Assembly (NCBI GenBank): GCA_019448385.1 | Contig: JAGTXO010000021.1 | Coordinates: 1-64,000 of the forward strand | Source of the DNA: Diacronema lutheri | Lineage: Eukaryota; Haptophyta; Pavlovophyceae; Pavlovales; Pavlovaceae | Reading direction: 5' to 3' | DNA: 64,000 nucleotides | In this document: positions 22,058-32,840 of the stretch, one piece after another | Numbering within the stretch: the stretch's first letter is position 1 | Layout of the letters: every line of letters starts with the position of its first letter | Notes under the pieces: generated by a model | What the model was told of the DNA's origin: nothing | What the model saw: the letters and a program-made list of their open reading frames with translations, nothing else | Databases searched by the model: none | Program-made: the position numbers and the translations under genes

Positions 22058-22272
22058 TGCGCTCGGCTTTTGAAAATGCCATCCAAAACGGGTGCTCGAC
22101 GTGCGATGAAAAGTGCCAGTCACGCACGGCACAGTCAGTCGCTCCTTTCGGCACGCACGGCGACCGGCAGCGCTGTTGCAACTCGTGGCGCGTGGTCAAC
22201 GTAGCCGGCCTTCAGTCAAGCAAACGCTCGCGCGCACGCCCCGTCGCGCTGCGCACCCGCGCGCCCGCGGAG

Positions 22273-23190
22273 TCACGTGCGTGCGTTCTCTGCCGACGGG
22301 CTGCGCACACGCTCGCCGCCAACCTGGCGAAGCGCGAGCATGACGAAGCGGAGGTGGTCAGCGTACAGCGCAGAGGCGTCGCCGCCGAGCAGCTGCTCAT
22401 CGAGTGGCAGCCATCGCACGTCCGCCGCGTCCGAGCCGCTCTGAAGAGGCAGCTTGGCACTCAGGTCGGCAGGCAGGAGAAAGGCATGCACCGCGGTCTC
22501 CATCCAAGCGTTGTCCGTGTTGCGCGGGTCGTCGACGTAGCCGCAGTAGACGGACGAGCCGCCCGAGCCGAAGAGAACGTCGAGCGCGCTGCTCAGCGCC
22601 GCCTGCTCGCGCGGGTCGTCGAGCGCGCCCGCCTCCTCGGTGAACTCGCGCCGGAGCGTCACGCTCACGACCTCGCCCGCGTCGACCATCCCGCCCGGGA
22701 TCGCCCATTGGCCCGTGTCCCGGCGCTTGATCGCAACCATCTCAAAGACGCCATCCGGCCGCGCGCGCAGCACGATCGGGTCCGCCGCGTGGTTGGGCCC
22801 CCACTTGCCGAGCAGCCCGCGGCCCGTCGTGCCCGTCCGGCCAAACGGGTTGAGCGGCCGGCCGTTGGGCGCAAGCGTGAGCGGCGAGCTCTCGTACGAC
22901 AGCCGGTCGCGCAGCCCAGCGATCCGGGACGCGTCCACCGGGTCCGCCCACACTGGCTGCTTGGCGACTGACTCGTGCGTGAACTCGATCGGCGCATACG
23001 CTGGCCACGCGACCGACCACGGCACGCGCTCGTCGGGCACGGGCGCGCGCTGCTTTTGGTAGGCGCCGTTGATCTCGGAGCGGCTGCGCACGTGCGGTGC
23101 CTTCGCGCCGCGCGAGCCGGACGAGCGGACGGAGGGCTGCGCGTGCGGAGCCGTGCCGGTGTCGCGGGTGATGCACATGCACAACCGCAT
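22273..23190 (-). CDS. NUDT9-type ADP-ribose pyrophosphatase
   Basis: Nudix hydrolase converting ADP-ribose to AMP and ribose 5-phosphate. Start ATG at 23190 (MRLCMCITRDTG), 305 residues, no intron. Diagnostic segments are YQKQRAPVPDERVPW, LNPFGRTGTTGRGLLGKW, GPNHAADPIV and the Nudix box beginning GGMVDAGEVVSVTLRREFTE, in which the usual REUxEE reads REFTEE as in NUDT9 and the TRPM2 NUDT9-H domain. The C-terminus VRWLPLDEQLLGGDASALYA is also typical. It is transcribed in the same direction as the OTU gene, 215 bp upstream of it. No clear targeting peptide is seen. Confidence 0.9.
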   Translation of the reverse strand: MRLCMCITRDTGTAPHAQPSVRSSGSRGAKAPHVRSRSEINGAYQKQRAPVPDERVPWSVAWPAYAPIEFTHESVAKQPVWADPVDASRIAGLRDRLSYESSPLTLAPNGRPLNPFGRTGTTGRGLLGKWGPNHAADPIVLRARPDGVFEMVAIKRRDTGQWAIPGGMVDAGEVVSVTLRREFTEEAGALDDPREQAALSSALDVLFGSGGSSVYCGYVDDPRNTDNAWMETAVHAFLLPADLSAKLPLQSGSDAADVRWLPLDEQLLGGDASALYADHLRFVMLALRQVGGERVRSPSAENART

Positions 23191-23376
23191 TTCCACTATG
23201 CACTTTTCAGGCGTTTCGCAGAGAAGGACGGACCGTTGCCCACGCGGCCAAGGTGCGGGGCTGCGGGCCCACGGGTCCAACGAGGCAGACGGTCGGGGCA
23301 GTGCAACACGCTGCTCGACGTGAAGCTCGACCCCACGCAAGACGAGTAGCCCTGAGCGCGATGGAGGGAGCAGCGC

Positions 23377-23769
23377 TCACGATGCGTGCAGCGCGGCGAG
23401 CACCTCATTCCGGTTTGCGCTGTCCTTTTGCCACTTGCCGCGCCGCGGCGCCGACGGCTCGGGTGCGAGCGCCGCGGACCGCCGTGCCGCGCGTTCGTCG
23501 TCGCCGTCCGTGAGCGCGCGTCGAGCCTGAGGCGACCCCGGCGGGGCGGCTTGGCGCACAGCCTCCGTGACGACGAGCCGCCCGTCTGTATCCAATGGCG
23601 CTGCGCGCGCGCTCAGCGGCCGCCCGCGCAGCGCCGGCGCCGACGGTGGCTGCGCAGACCGTGCAGAAGTCCTCGCTGGGCGTGAGCGCGACGAGTCCGG
23701 TGCGACGGGCTGCGAGATGAGCACGATCTCCTGCGGCGGCCGGCCGAGCCGCAGGCGCTCTCGATTCAT
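23377..23769 (-). CDS. Small hypothetical protein
   Basis: 130 residues from an ATG at 23769 to TGA at 23377. I recognise no domain. The N-terminus MNRERLRLGRPPQEIVLISQ and the C-terminus KWQKDSANRNEVLAALHAS have the look of real conserved ends around a low-complexity Ala/Arg middle. Its ATG overlaps, on the opposite strand, the ATG of the universal stress protein gene (shared CATG at 23767-23770), which would leave no 5' UTR room unless one of the starts lies elsewhere. It may therefore be spurious. Confidence 0.4.
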   Translation of the reverse strand: MNRERLRLGRPPQEIVLISQPVAPDSSRSRPARTSARSAQPPSAPALRGRPLSARAAPLDTDGRLVVTEAVRQAAPPGSPQARRALTDGDDERAARRSAALAPEPSAPRRGKWQKDSANRNEVLAALHAS

Positions 23770-24748
23770 GGCCGGTCAAAGGCTTAAGTGGGTAACGAAA
23801 CCTGATGCGAAGCTGTTACTCAGGATGGTGCGCGCGGAGACGTTCATCGTTGCGGTCGATGGCTCGCACATGTCGTACGTCGCGCTGCGCCTTGCGCTCT
23901 CGCTGATGCGTGCCGGCGACATTGTGCTCGTCGTCCATTGCGTCGAGAGCGGTTCGGAGACGACGGCGGGCAAGGACGGCGTGACGCCGATCAGCCATGA
24001 CACGATGCTGCGGAACGCGCAGGTCGAGGCGCTCAAGTACCGGCTCAGGCCCGAGCAGGTGCGCGCCGAGACGCTCCGCGTGCACCCGGGTTCTGTCGTG
24101 CAGGCTCTCGTCACCGTCGCCAATCGCCGCCCGAAGATGTTCTTCGTCGGCGCGAGCGGCCGCGGCCACGAGGCCAAGCCGGGCAGCAAGCCGCTCGGCT
24201 CAGTCGCCGAGCAGCTGCTGATCCACGCGCGCGTGCCCGTCGTGTTCGTTCGCTCGGCGCGCGGCGGCAAGTTTGCGCTTCGCGCGTCCAACGAAGTCAA
24301 CCTGCTTGAGCCGCGCGCACCGCTCACGATCGGCGTCGCAGTGGACGGGTCCAACATTGCGAAGCGCGCGTTCGATCTCGCGGTCGGGCTCGCGACGCCG
24401 CTTGACACCGTGCTCGCGACACACGTGCACGACACTGGCGGCGCGTACCAACGGGCTGAGCCGAGCCATCAGCTCAAAAACCTGCAACCGCTATACGTCG
24501 CCGAGTGCGCCAAGGCGCTCGCGCTCCGGCGCGCAAAGGACGTGCGCTTCGTCGCGCTGCCCAAGAAGCGCGACGACACCAATCATGCCAAGATCGCCGA
24601 CTTTTGCGCCGATGCGGGCGTCGACCTGCTCGTGCTCGGCTCGATCGAGCTTGCCGACCCGAGCAAAGGACTCTATCTCGGCTCGGTCGCGGCGGCGTGC
24701 GCAAAGGCGACGGACACCAACGTGTGCATCGTCAAAAACTTTGTTTGA
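23768..24748 (+). CDS. Tandem universal stress protein (two USP domains)
   Basis: 326 residues, one exon. Two USP alpha/beta folds in tandem: the first begins AETFIVAVDGSHMSYVAL and ends FFVGASGRGHEAKPGSKPLG...VPVVFVRSAR; the second begins LTIGVAVDGSNIAKRAF and ends DLLVLGSIELADPSKGLYLGSVA...TNVCIVKN. The G-x2-G-x9-G(S/T) nucleotide-binding signature is recognisable in the first domain and degraded in the second. USPs bind ATP or act as stress-induced chaperone-like regulators. A start further in, at the Met before VRAETFIVAVDGS (about 23827), is possible and would leave space for a promoter against the divergent small ORF. Confidence 0.85.
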   Translation: MAGQRLKWVTKPDAKLLLRMVRAETFIVAVDGSHMSYVALRLALSLMRAGDIVLVVHCVESGSETTAGKDGVTPISHDTMLRNAQVEALKYRLRPEQVRAETLRVHPGSVVQALVTVANRRPKMFFVGASGRGHEAKPGSKPLGSVAEQLLIHARVPVVFVRSARGGKFALRASNEVNLLEPRAPLTIGVAVDGSNIAKRAFDLAVGLATPLDTVLATHVHDTGGAYQRAEPSHQLKNLQPLYVAECAKALALRRAKDVRFVALPKKRDDTNHAKIADFCADAGVDLLVLGSIELADPSKGLYLGSVAAACAKATDTNVCIVKNFV

Positions 24749-24814
24749 GCGCACATGGGCCAGCCCAGCTGGCGAGTGGAGGGGAGATTTGAAGTTGGCA
24801 TGATGGGTCAAGAG

Positions 24815-24835
24815 TTTTTTTTTTTTTTTTTTTTT
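24815..24835 (+). repeat. Poly-T run of 21
   Basis: An uninterrupted T run between the USP gene (ends 24748) and the minus-strand gene ending at 24895, i.e. A-rich on the minus strand just past that gene's stop. It could be an A-tract in its 3' region or the tail of an old retroposed copy; no flanking duplication was seen. Confidence 0.8.
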
Positions 24836-24894
24836 GGTGGCGACAGAAGGGCTTAGTGGGGAGGAGGCTGGCTCACCCGCGAGTGACGCACTTC

Positions 24895-27800
24895 TCAGCA
24901 ACCCCCTTCATCGCCACTGTCTCCCATGTCGCCAATCTCGGGGAGCTCTGGCATCGCGGCACCGCCAGCGAGCAGCGCGACGCCGTCCACATCGCCGCCC
25001 TCGGCCTCAGCCTCCGCCGCCGCCGCCGCAGCGCCAGGCTGCGGCAAAGTTTCGTCCGCTGGCGGCTTGTCGGCCGGCTCCCACGCGCCGTTGGCCGACG
25101 GGGCGGCGCGAGGGAGGAGCGGCTCATGTGCGGGTGCGTCGTATGGGACTCGCGCGTGCGCTGGCTCACCGCCTCGCGGCGCGGGCGGCTCGTCCCCGTC
25201 CTCGGCTGGCGCGTCGGCGTCGGCCGCGCTGGCAGCGTCCGCCGCCTCGCCTCGTGGCGCGCGCGGCTGCACGGCCGCCGGCAGCACGTGCCACGTGCCC
25301 TCGCTCGCGCGCGTCGCCGAGCTGCGCTGCGCGGGTGCGACGTGCGCAAGCGCAGACGGCGTGGGCAGCGCAACGGGCGCAAGCGCAGACGGCGCGGGCA
25401 GCCCAACATCATGCGCGGCGCTGCGCGCCGGGCGGTCGGGGCGCAGCTGGTTGCGCAGCACGGGCTGTGCGGGCGCCTGCAGCGGCGACTGCGCGAGCGC
25501 GGCTGTGCGAGGCGCTCGCGGCGCGTCGGCTCGCTGCGATGGCGATCCGCCGGCTCGCTGCGATGGCGATGCGGAGCGCGCGCGCAAGTCTGTTGAGACG
25601 CACGCCGTCCGCCGCTCGGCGCCGCCGCCGCCTGCCAACGGCGTCGCGGCGCGCGCGGCGGCGCGCGGGCGCGGCCGCGCGCCGTACAAGGACAGCGCAC
25701 GCGGCAGCGCCGTGCCGCGCGCCGCGCGCCGCTCGTCCGCCGCGGCGCGCGCGGCCTTGGTCGCGGCGCGCGCCGCGGCGTCCGCGCGCTCCGCCGCCGC
25801 CTCCGCCGCGGCAAACGCCGCCTCCGCGCTCAGCGCGCGACGGCCGCACACGCCGCCGCCGTACGCGCACCGTCCGGTGTGCGAGTCCGGGCCATTCGCG
25901 CACGTGGTTGCTGACGGCGAGAGCGGGAGCGCGTGCGGCGCCGCGTAGGACGACGCCTTCCACCAGCACGCGCCGCCCGCGCTGCTCGCCGCGCCGTGGC
26001 CCGCTTGCGCGCCGCTGTCCGCGCAGCCGGCGCCCCAGCAGCCCATCGTGCCGTGCACGCCGCCGAGCGTGCCGCGCGCCGACGGCGCGCTGCCCGCGCC
26101 CGCCGCGCGGCTGCTCGGCCGCGCGTCCGGCTCGGCGGTCGGCAGCACCGGAGCTGACGCGGTGGCGGCGCTCCGTGCGAGCGGCGCGCAACCCTCCGTC
26201 GTCGCGGGCCTCGGCGCCAGGCTGAAGAGCCGTTTGAAAACCGGCGGCTCTGGCGGGCGCGCGGCGCGCGCCGCGTCGCGCGCGGCGCGCTCGGCAGCGA
26301 CCGCGCGCTCCATGGGCAGCTTGGCGAAGTGCGCGCGGAACGCGCTCACGGCATCCGAGGGCGGCGCGTCGGCGGCGCGCGCCGCGCCGTCGCGCGGCGG
26401 AGCGGCCGGCGGTGCGGCCGGCGGCGCGATCGGCGGCCGCTGCGCGCCGAGCGCCGGCAACGACGCGCGCGCGGCCGGCGATGCACCGCCGCCGGGCGCT
26501 GGAACGGTGCTGCGGGCAGCCGCGGCCGCCGTCAGCGGCGGCGCGTGCCGGCCGAGTGAGTACGGGTCGTAATCGTTGTCGCACTTGCTCATCTGGGCGT
26601 GGTAGTGCGCGCGCGAGCACTGCGGGCCGGTCGGGCCAGCGACGACGATGCCCGCTGCGGACAGCTTGCGCCGCAGCGACATGTGCTCGTGCGTCGCCGT
26701 GTCCATGAAGCGGAGCAGGCACTGCATGCACCTGACGGGACGCGCGGCAATGGCATTGGGGGAAGAGGTAGAGGGGGGGGAGGGGGTAAAAATTAAATGC
26801 GGTCAGTCGCAAGTGAAGCATGCGCGCACTCACTGACCACAGAGGGCTGGCAGCTGGTGTGCGCGCACACGCAGGTGCTCGCGCAACAGCTCGCCAAGCG
26901 CTCGCGCGCGACGCGAGAACGCCACGGCCGCTCGCGCCAGACTGCGTCACGCGCTCGCGCGAGGGCAGGGTTGAGGCGCACGCACATCTTGAGCTCCTGT
27001 GCGAGGAAGCGCGCGTCCGCCTGATCGCGAAGGCGCTTGAACCGGCCGGGCGTGAGGTGCACGTCGGCGTGCAGCAGCAGGCGGAACGCGCATTCCTCCA
27101 CGTCGTCCTCCAACCTGGCGGCGGCCGCCCGGACGGGCCGGACGGGATGGCGGGGCGCACGAGGCGCGCGAGGGCAACGATGGCGTCAGCGGCTCGGCAC
27201 GCATGCGCTCTCATACGGCTGCGGGTGCAAGGCAGCAGGGCAGGCTGTGCACAAAGGACGAGCACACGGCTGCGGGTGCAAGGCAGCAGGGCAGACTGTG
27301 CACAAAGAAGGACGAGCACACGGCTGCGGGTGCAAGGCAGCAGGGCAGGCTGTGCACAAAGAAGGACGAGCACACGGCTGCGGGTGCAAGGCAGCAGGGC
27401 AGGCTGTGCACAAAGAAGGACGAGCACACGGCTGCGGGTGCAAGGCAGCAGGGCAGGCTGTGCACAAAGAAGGACGAGCACACGGCTGCGGGTGCAAGGC
27501 AGCAGGGCAGGCTCGGCACGCATGCGCTCTCACACGGCTGCGGGTGCAAGGCAGCAGGGCAGGCTCGGCACGCATGCGCTCTCATACGGCTGCGGGTGCA
27601 AGGCAGCAGGGCAGGCTGTGCACAAAGAAGGACGAGCACACGGCTGCGGGTGCAAGGCAGCAGGGCAGGCTGTGCACAAAGGACGAGCACACGGCTGCGG
27701 GTGCAAGGCAGCAGGGCAGACTGTGCACAAAGAAGGACGAGCACACGGCTGCGGGTGCAAGGCAGCAGGGCAGGCTGTGCACAAAGAAGGACGAGCACAC

Positions 27801-29379
27801 GGCTGCGGGTGCAAGGCAGCTGGGCAGGCTGTGCACAAAGAAGGACGAGCACACGGCTGCGGGTGCAAGGCAGCTGGGCAGGCTGTGCACAAAGAAGGAC
27901 GAGCACACGGCTGCGGGTGCAAGGCAGCTGGGCAGGCTGTGCACAAAGAAGGACGAGCACACGGCTGCGGGTGCAAGGCAGCTGGGCAGGCTGTGCACAA
28001 AGAAGGACGAGCACACGGCTGCGGGTGCAAGGCAGCAGGGCAGGCTGTGCACAAAGAAGGACGAGCACACGGCTGCGGGTGCAAGGCAGCAGGGCAGGCT
28101 GTGCACAAAGAAGGACGAGCACACGGCTGCGGGTGCAAGGCAGCAGGGCAGGCTGTGTACAAAGAAGGACGAGCACACAGCTGCGGCAAGGCAGCTGGGC
28201 AGACTGTGCACAAAGAAGGACGAGCACACGGCTGCGGGTGCAAGGCAGCTGGGCAGACTGTGCACAAAGAAGGACGAGCACACGGCTGCGGGTGCAAGGC
28301 AGCTGGGCAGACGCGGAGCAAAGCGCCCTGCACGCACCTATCGTCAATGAGCTCGAGCCGCGCGGCGACGAGCGGGTCGGTCGCGGCGGTGAGCGCGAGC
28401 ACGACCGCCGCGCCCGCGCGCGACTTTGGCGGTGGCGGCGGCGGCGCGAACGCGGCGTGCGCTGGTGCCGCCACATGCGACGGCAGCCCACCGCCGCTGC
28501 TTGCGGACAGGGCGGAGCCGGTGCGCCTGTGCGAGACGGACGAGCTGAGCTCCACCTGCGCGTCGGACGCCGCGCCGCCGCTCGCGCCGCCGTTCGCGCC
28601 GCGTGCGCGCGCTGCCCCCGCGCCGCCGCCGCGCGCGCCGCCGCGGCCGACGCCACCGCCGTTCGTCGCCGCCGCGGCCGCCGACGATTCGACGGCCAGC
28701 CGGTAATCAAGACACGTCGTGGCGCCAGTGAACGGGTTGATGACCCGCGCGGCAGGGCCAAGGCCTTCGAGTCCGGCCGCACTCGCGCCCAGCCGGATTG
28801 GCGACGTGGGGAGCGCGCCGCCCGCTCCGCCGTGAGCACCGGCGTGTGGCGTTCCCGCGCGGCTGCCGCCCGCTGCGATCCGCGCGAGTTCGTCAAAGGC
28901 GTGAAGCGCCCACCCGAGCGCGGCGGACGCCAGCTGCGCGCTCTGCGCGCCGCCGCATGCGTCCGCCGTTTCGAACGCCTCGCCGTCGCCTGACAGCGCC
29001 GACGTCTCCCGGCGGCAGCTCGCACCTCCGCCGCCGCCGCCGCCGCCTCCGCCAGCAGGCGTGGCGGCGCGGGCGCCGTCTGCGCCCGCCGCCGCGCCGT
29101 CGCGCGCGTGCGCGTGTGGTTGCGAGGCGGCGGCGTGCTGCTCGAAGATGTGCTCGAGCGCGTACGTGGGTAGCTTGCGCTTCTGCACGCGGCGCACGCC
29201 CGCTTGCGGCGTTCCGCCCAGCGACGTGAGCAGCGCGCGCAGCGTCTCGGGATTCTCGGCGCCCGTCTGCCGCAAGTGCTGGAGCGCAATTTTAAAAGGG
29301 ACGCCGTACCTGCGAGCAGGCGGCGTGGGTGGGGCGGTGAGCAGAGGGCGCAAGGGAAGGGGCGCGTGGGCCTGTGCCA

Positions 29380-29413
<34 letters not shown>

Positions 29414-32400
29414 CTCGGGCGGGGACTGGAAGAGACTGGAACTCATGCCACCCAGAAGCGGCGTGCGCCGCGGGGGTGGGGTGGGGTGGGGGGGGGGGGG
29501 GGGGGGGGGGCAGCAAGGGCGGGGACTGGAAGAGACTGGAACTCATGCCACCCAGAAGCAGCGTGCGCCGCGGGGGTGGGGTGGGGTGGGGGGGGGGGGG
29601 GGCAGCTCGGGCGGGGATTGGAAGAGACTGGAACTCATGCCACCCAGAAGCAGCGTGCGCCGAGGGGGTGGGGTGGGGGGGGGGGGGGGGGGGGCAGCTC
29701 GGGCGGGGACTGGAAGAGACTGGAACTCATGCCACCCAGAAGCAGCGTGCGCCGAGGGGGTGGGGTGGGGTGGGGGGGGGGGGGGGGGCAGCTCGGGCGG
29801 GGATTGGAAGAGACTGGAACTCATGCCACCCAGAAGCAGCGTGCGCCGAGGGGGTGGGGTGGGGTGGGGTGGGGGGGGGGGGCAGCTCGGGCGGGGACTG
29901 GAAGAGACTGGAACTCATGCCACCCAGAAGCAGCGTGCGCCGCGGGGGTGGGGTGGGGTGGGGGGGGGGGGGGGCAGCTCGGGCGGGGACTGGAAGAGAC
30001 TGGAACTCATGCCATCCAGAAGCAGCGTGCGCCGAGGGGGTGGGGGGGGGGGGGGGCAGCTCGGGCGGGGACTGGAAGAGACTGGAACTCATGCCACCCA
30101 GAAGCAGCGTGCGCCGAGGGGGTGGGGTGGGGTGGGGTGGGGGGGGGGGGGGGGGGCAGCAGCTCGGGCGGGGACTGGAAGAGACTGGAACTCATGCCAC
30201 CCAGAAGCAGCGTGCGCCGCGGGGGTGGGGTGGGGTGGGGGGGGGGGGGGCAGCTCGGGCGGGGACTGGAAGAGACTGGAACTCATGCCACCCAGAAGCA
30301 GCGTGCGCCGAGGGGGTGGGGTGGGGTGGGGGGGGGGGGGGGGGGGCAGCTCGGGCGGGGATTGGAAGAGACTGGAACTCATGCCACCCAGAAGCGGCGT
30401 GCGCCGCGGCGCACGCCGCGCAGCAGCTGCGCAACGCAACGCAACGCAACGCAACGCACGCGGGCGCGCGCGCGCGCGGACGAGGCGCACGGCGCGCGCG
30501 CGTACTGCGCGCGAGAGTCGATGACCGTGCCGCAGACCGGGCAGCGGAAGTAGTTGGCGGGCATCACGGACATGCGCGAGAAGGATGGGTCGACGGCGAC
30601 GAGGCCGGTGGGCGGCACGCTCACGTTGGTCCGTTCCGACGTGCGGTTCCGAACCTTGATGCCCTGGCACCACAGCAGCACGAGTTCGGATGGCACGAGG
30701 CCTGGGCGCGTCGACTTGTCGCCCCACTTGCCGCCGCGCGCGCCGCCCGTGCCGCCACCTGCAGTGACCCCGGTGACGCTTGCAGGGCCGCACGTCACCG
30801 CAAGCGTCGTCGAGCCGCACGTCACCGCGAGCCTGCCGTCGACGCCGCTCGCGCCGCAGCCGCCGCTGGTCGAGCCGGCGCCAAACGCGCCGGCGTTCCC
30901 GCCGCCGTCGGGCGAGCAGGGCGAGCCCTCCATCGTGACCGACTCGCCGGTCGCGCCCGCGTTGCAACCGCCGGCCGGGCCGCGCACCACGGTGCGGACG
31001 CCGCCATTGCTGCCGCCGAGATTCAATGCCGGCGCGTGCCGTTCGACGCGCGCGCCCGCAACGAGCTTAAAATAAAGCACGGCCGAAACGATCTCGTAAC
31101 GGCTTTGCAGCTGCGAGCGGATCGCGCCGAGCACGCGCTCCGTCTGTGCCTTGATGCGGCGGCGGGTTGGGCCCCGCTCGATGGGGTGCTGCGCGCGCAG
31201 GGCGGTTCCGGGGGCGGTTCCGGGGGCGGTTCCGGGGGCGGTTCCGGGGGCGGGTCCGGGGGCGGTGCGGAGCGGGGCAGGGGCGCAGCGCGGCGGGGAG
31301 GCGGCTGAGAGGCCGGAGCGGCGGAGCGGCGGCAGCTCTGCGGGGGTTTCCCATGCGCTCTAGTCCGGCCGTGGTGCGGGCCGGACTTGTGCGGGCTGGT
31401 GTGCACGGGATGCGCGTGGCCGCAGCGTCAATGCAGCAGCGGCCGCACCTGCCACTTGGACATCTCCTCGGCGTCGAACGTAGACGCGCGCGCGCGCGGC
31501 GCGAGCCGCCGCTCGCGGTACGGGTGGCGGTTCTTGCAGATGTGCACGGCGAGCACATGCGCCGTCCACTGCACGCGGATCAAGTTGTTCGTCTCGCCGT
31601 GCGGGTCGGTGAACCTGCGCCGGCGGGCGCGCGCGGAATGCGAGAGGGGGGGGGGGGGGGGGGGGGGGTTTGGCGCAGGGCGCAGCGCTAAACCGCGAGC
31701 GCGCCGCGCGTGACAGCGCCGCACGCACGACCGGCGTCGCGTCTCCGCACACCGCGCGTTGGCGCGCGTAGCCGCGCCGCGCGGCGCACCTCTGCAAGAA
31801 GCCGTTATCCGTCGCCTCGCGGTGGTAGAGGAAGTCGCGCAGGCCCACCTCGTCGAAATACTCGATTGTGGGTACGGGCGAGCCGTACTCGTCCTTGGCA
31901 GTCCGGACGTAGTAGGCGACGAGGTCCGAGTGGTGCCGCCGGCCGGCCGAGTCGACCGGCGCGCAGAACCCCTGGTGGATCTCCTTGGCCGTCAGCGCGA
32001 GCACCGAGTCCGGGTGGCGGACGAGGGCGCCGATCCGGAACGGCGGCGGGTCTGCGGCAATCGCGGCAGCAGCAGCGTTAGCGGCGGCGAGCGCGACAGG
32101 CGCGGCGATTGATGGTGGCCGGCTGGCCGCGCCAAAGCGCTCAGCCGTGTTGCCGCCGCCGCCGCCGTCGGCTCCGCCACCGCCGCAGCTATCGGGCGCG
32201 CGCGCGCCGTCGCCGCTCGCCGGCGCGGCCAGGATGGACAGCGCGTCCGCGCCGCCGCCGGCGAACGCAGCGCCGGATGCAACTCCTTGGTTAACGATGC
32301 CCGGAGCGGCGCCGGGCGCGGGCGCCGCCGCGCCGCCGCCGAGGCCCGCGACCCTGCGCTGCGGGCTCGTCGACCTGCACGCGTGCGCCGTGCGAAGCGA

Positions 32401-32736
32401 CGCGCCGAGCGCGCCCGAACTTGCGCACGCGTCGCCGCCGTGCGCAGTGCCGTCGAGCGCGGGCCGACTTGGCGCGGGCGTCACCTCCTCCCAGTAGTAC
32501 CACGTCATCGGCCGGTGGTACTTGAAGACGATCGTGTCGGGGATTGCGCACTCGAGCTTTGCGCTCACGCCGGCAGCGGAGACGAAGTTGAAGAACTCCT
32601 CGAGCCACGAGCAGGTCTCAATCTGCGAGCCCTTGGGCACAGCGACCGGCTCCTTGGAGAAGGTCGCGTTCAGCCGCGTCGACAGCGCGTCCACGCCGCC
32701 GCCCGACGGCCCGCCACCACCCTCTGACGACACCAT
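24895..32736 (-). CDS. Large hypothetical protein, six exons, 1601 residues
   Basis: Exons (minus strand) 32736-31790, 31614-31449, 31143-30506, 29309-28338, 27114-26869 and 26731-24895; every junction is GT-AG and the total is exactly 1602 codons, which strongly supports the model although I know no family. Recognisable pieces: TCSWLEEFFNFVSAAGVSAK near the N-terminus, a folded region RIGALVRHPDSVL...FDEVGLRDFLYHREATDNGF...FTDPHGETNNLIRVQW, a CPVCGTVIDS zinc-binding-like pair, a helical PFKIALQHLRQTGAENPET...TYALEHIFEQ, then VEECAFRLLLHADVHLTPGRFKRL and a Cys cluster across the last junction (CCASTCVCMQC). The C-terminal 550 residues are Ala/Pro-rich and end in acidic PELPEIGDMGDSGDEG. Introns 3 and 4 (1196 and 1223 bp) consist mostly of tandem repeats. 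A start 31 codons further upstream (32829) is possible. Confidence 0.75.
27191..28315. repeat. 54-bp minisatellite, about 21 copies, filling an intron
   Basis: A 54-bp unit (a few units are 51 bp) containing gctgcgggtgcaaggcagc repeats about 21 times. Three units carry an alternative segment with cggcacgcatgcgctctca (near 27190, 27511 and 27564), and a block of later copies has cagctggg instead of cagcaggg, showing local amplification of variants. The array lies wholly inside intron 4 (28337-27115) of the minus-strand 1601-residue gene. Unit length is a multiple of three, so long artificial reading frames run through it on both strands. Confidence 0.95.
29375..30402. repeat. G-tract minisatellite, 11 copies, filling an intron
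   Basis: Eleven copies of a unit of about 85-110 bp: a conserved core containing gactggaagagactggaac, then ctcatgccacccagaagc, then GTGGGGTGGGG and an uninterrupted G run of 8 to about 30. Length differences are mostly in the G runs. The array lies within intron 3 (30505-29310) of the minus-strand 1601-residue gene, so the transcript sees poly-C. Each unit could form a G-quadruplex on the plus strand. Confidence 0.95.
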
Positions 32737-32840
32737 GGCGCAGAAAACGGCCGAACAGCGCTCCTTTTCAAATGCGGACCAGCTTTTGATCGAGTCGCCG
32801 GATCCTTCGACCAGTTGCCGGCCGCGCATCCCGTGCGAGG
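32737..32840. promoter_or_regulatory. Bidirectional promoter region
   Basis: 104 bp between the minus-strand ATG at 32736 and the plus-strand ATG at 32841. It has an AT-richer patch (ctccttttcaaatgcg, 32760-32775). If the longer upstream start of the minus gene (32829) were used, only 11 bp would remain, which argues for the 32736 start. Confidence 0.4.

Noticed and set aside
24815-24835. Poly-T as the tail of a retroposed gene copy
   Set aside because: No target-site duplication or processed gene copy is visible next to it.
27191-28315. Regular direct repeats resembling a CRISPR array
   Set aside because: There are no unique spacers; the 54-bp units are contiguous and the locus is inside a eukaryotic intron.
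26820-28706. Open frames of several hundred codons through the 54-bp array on both strands
   Set aside because: The unit is a multiple of three without stops, so all frames stay open; no non-repeat protein is conserved.
29061-30524. Gly-rich plus-strand ORF with repeated GGDWKRLELMPP-like units
   Set aside because: It is the antisense reading of the intronic G-tract minisatellite.
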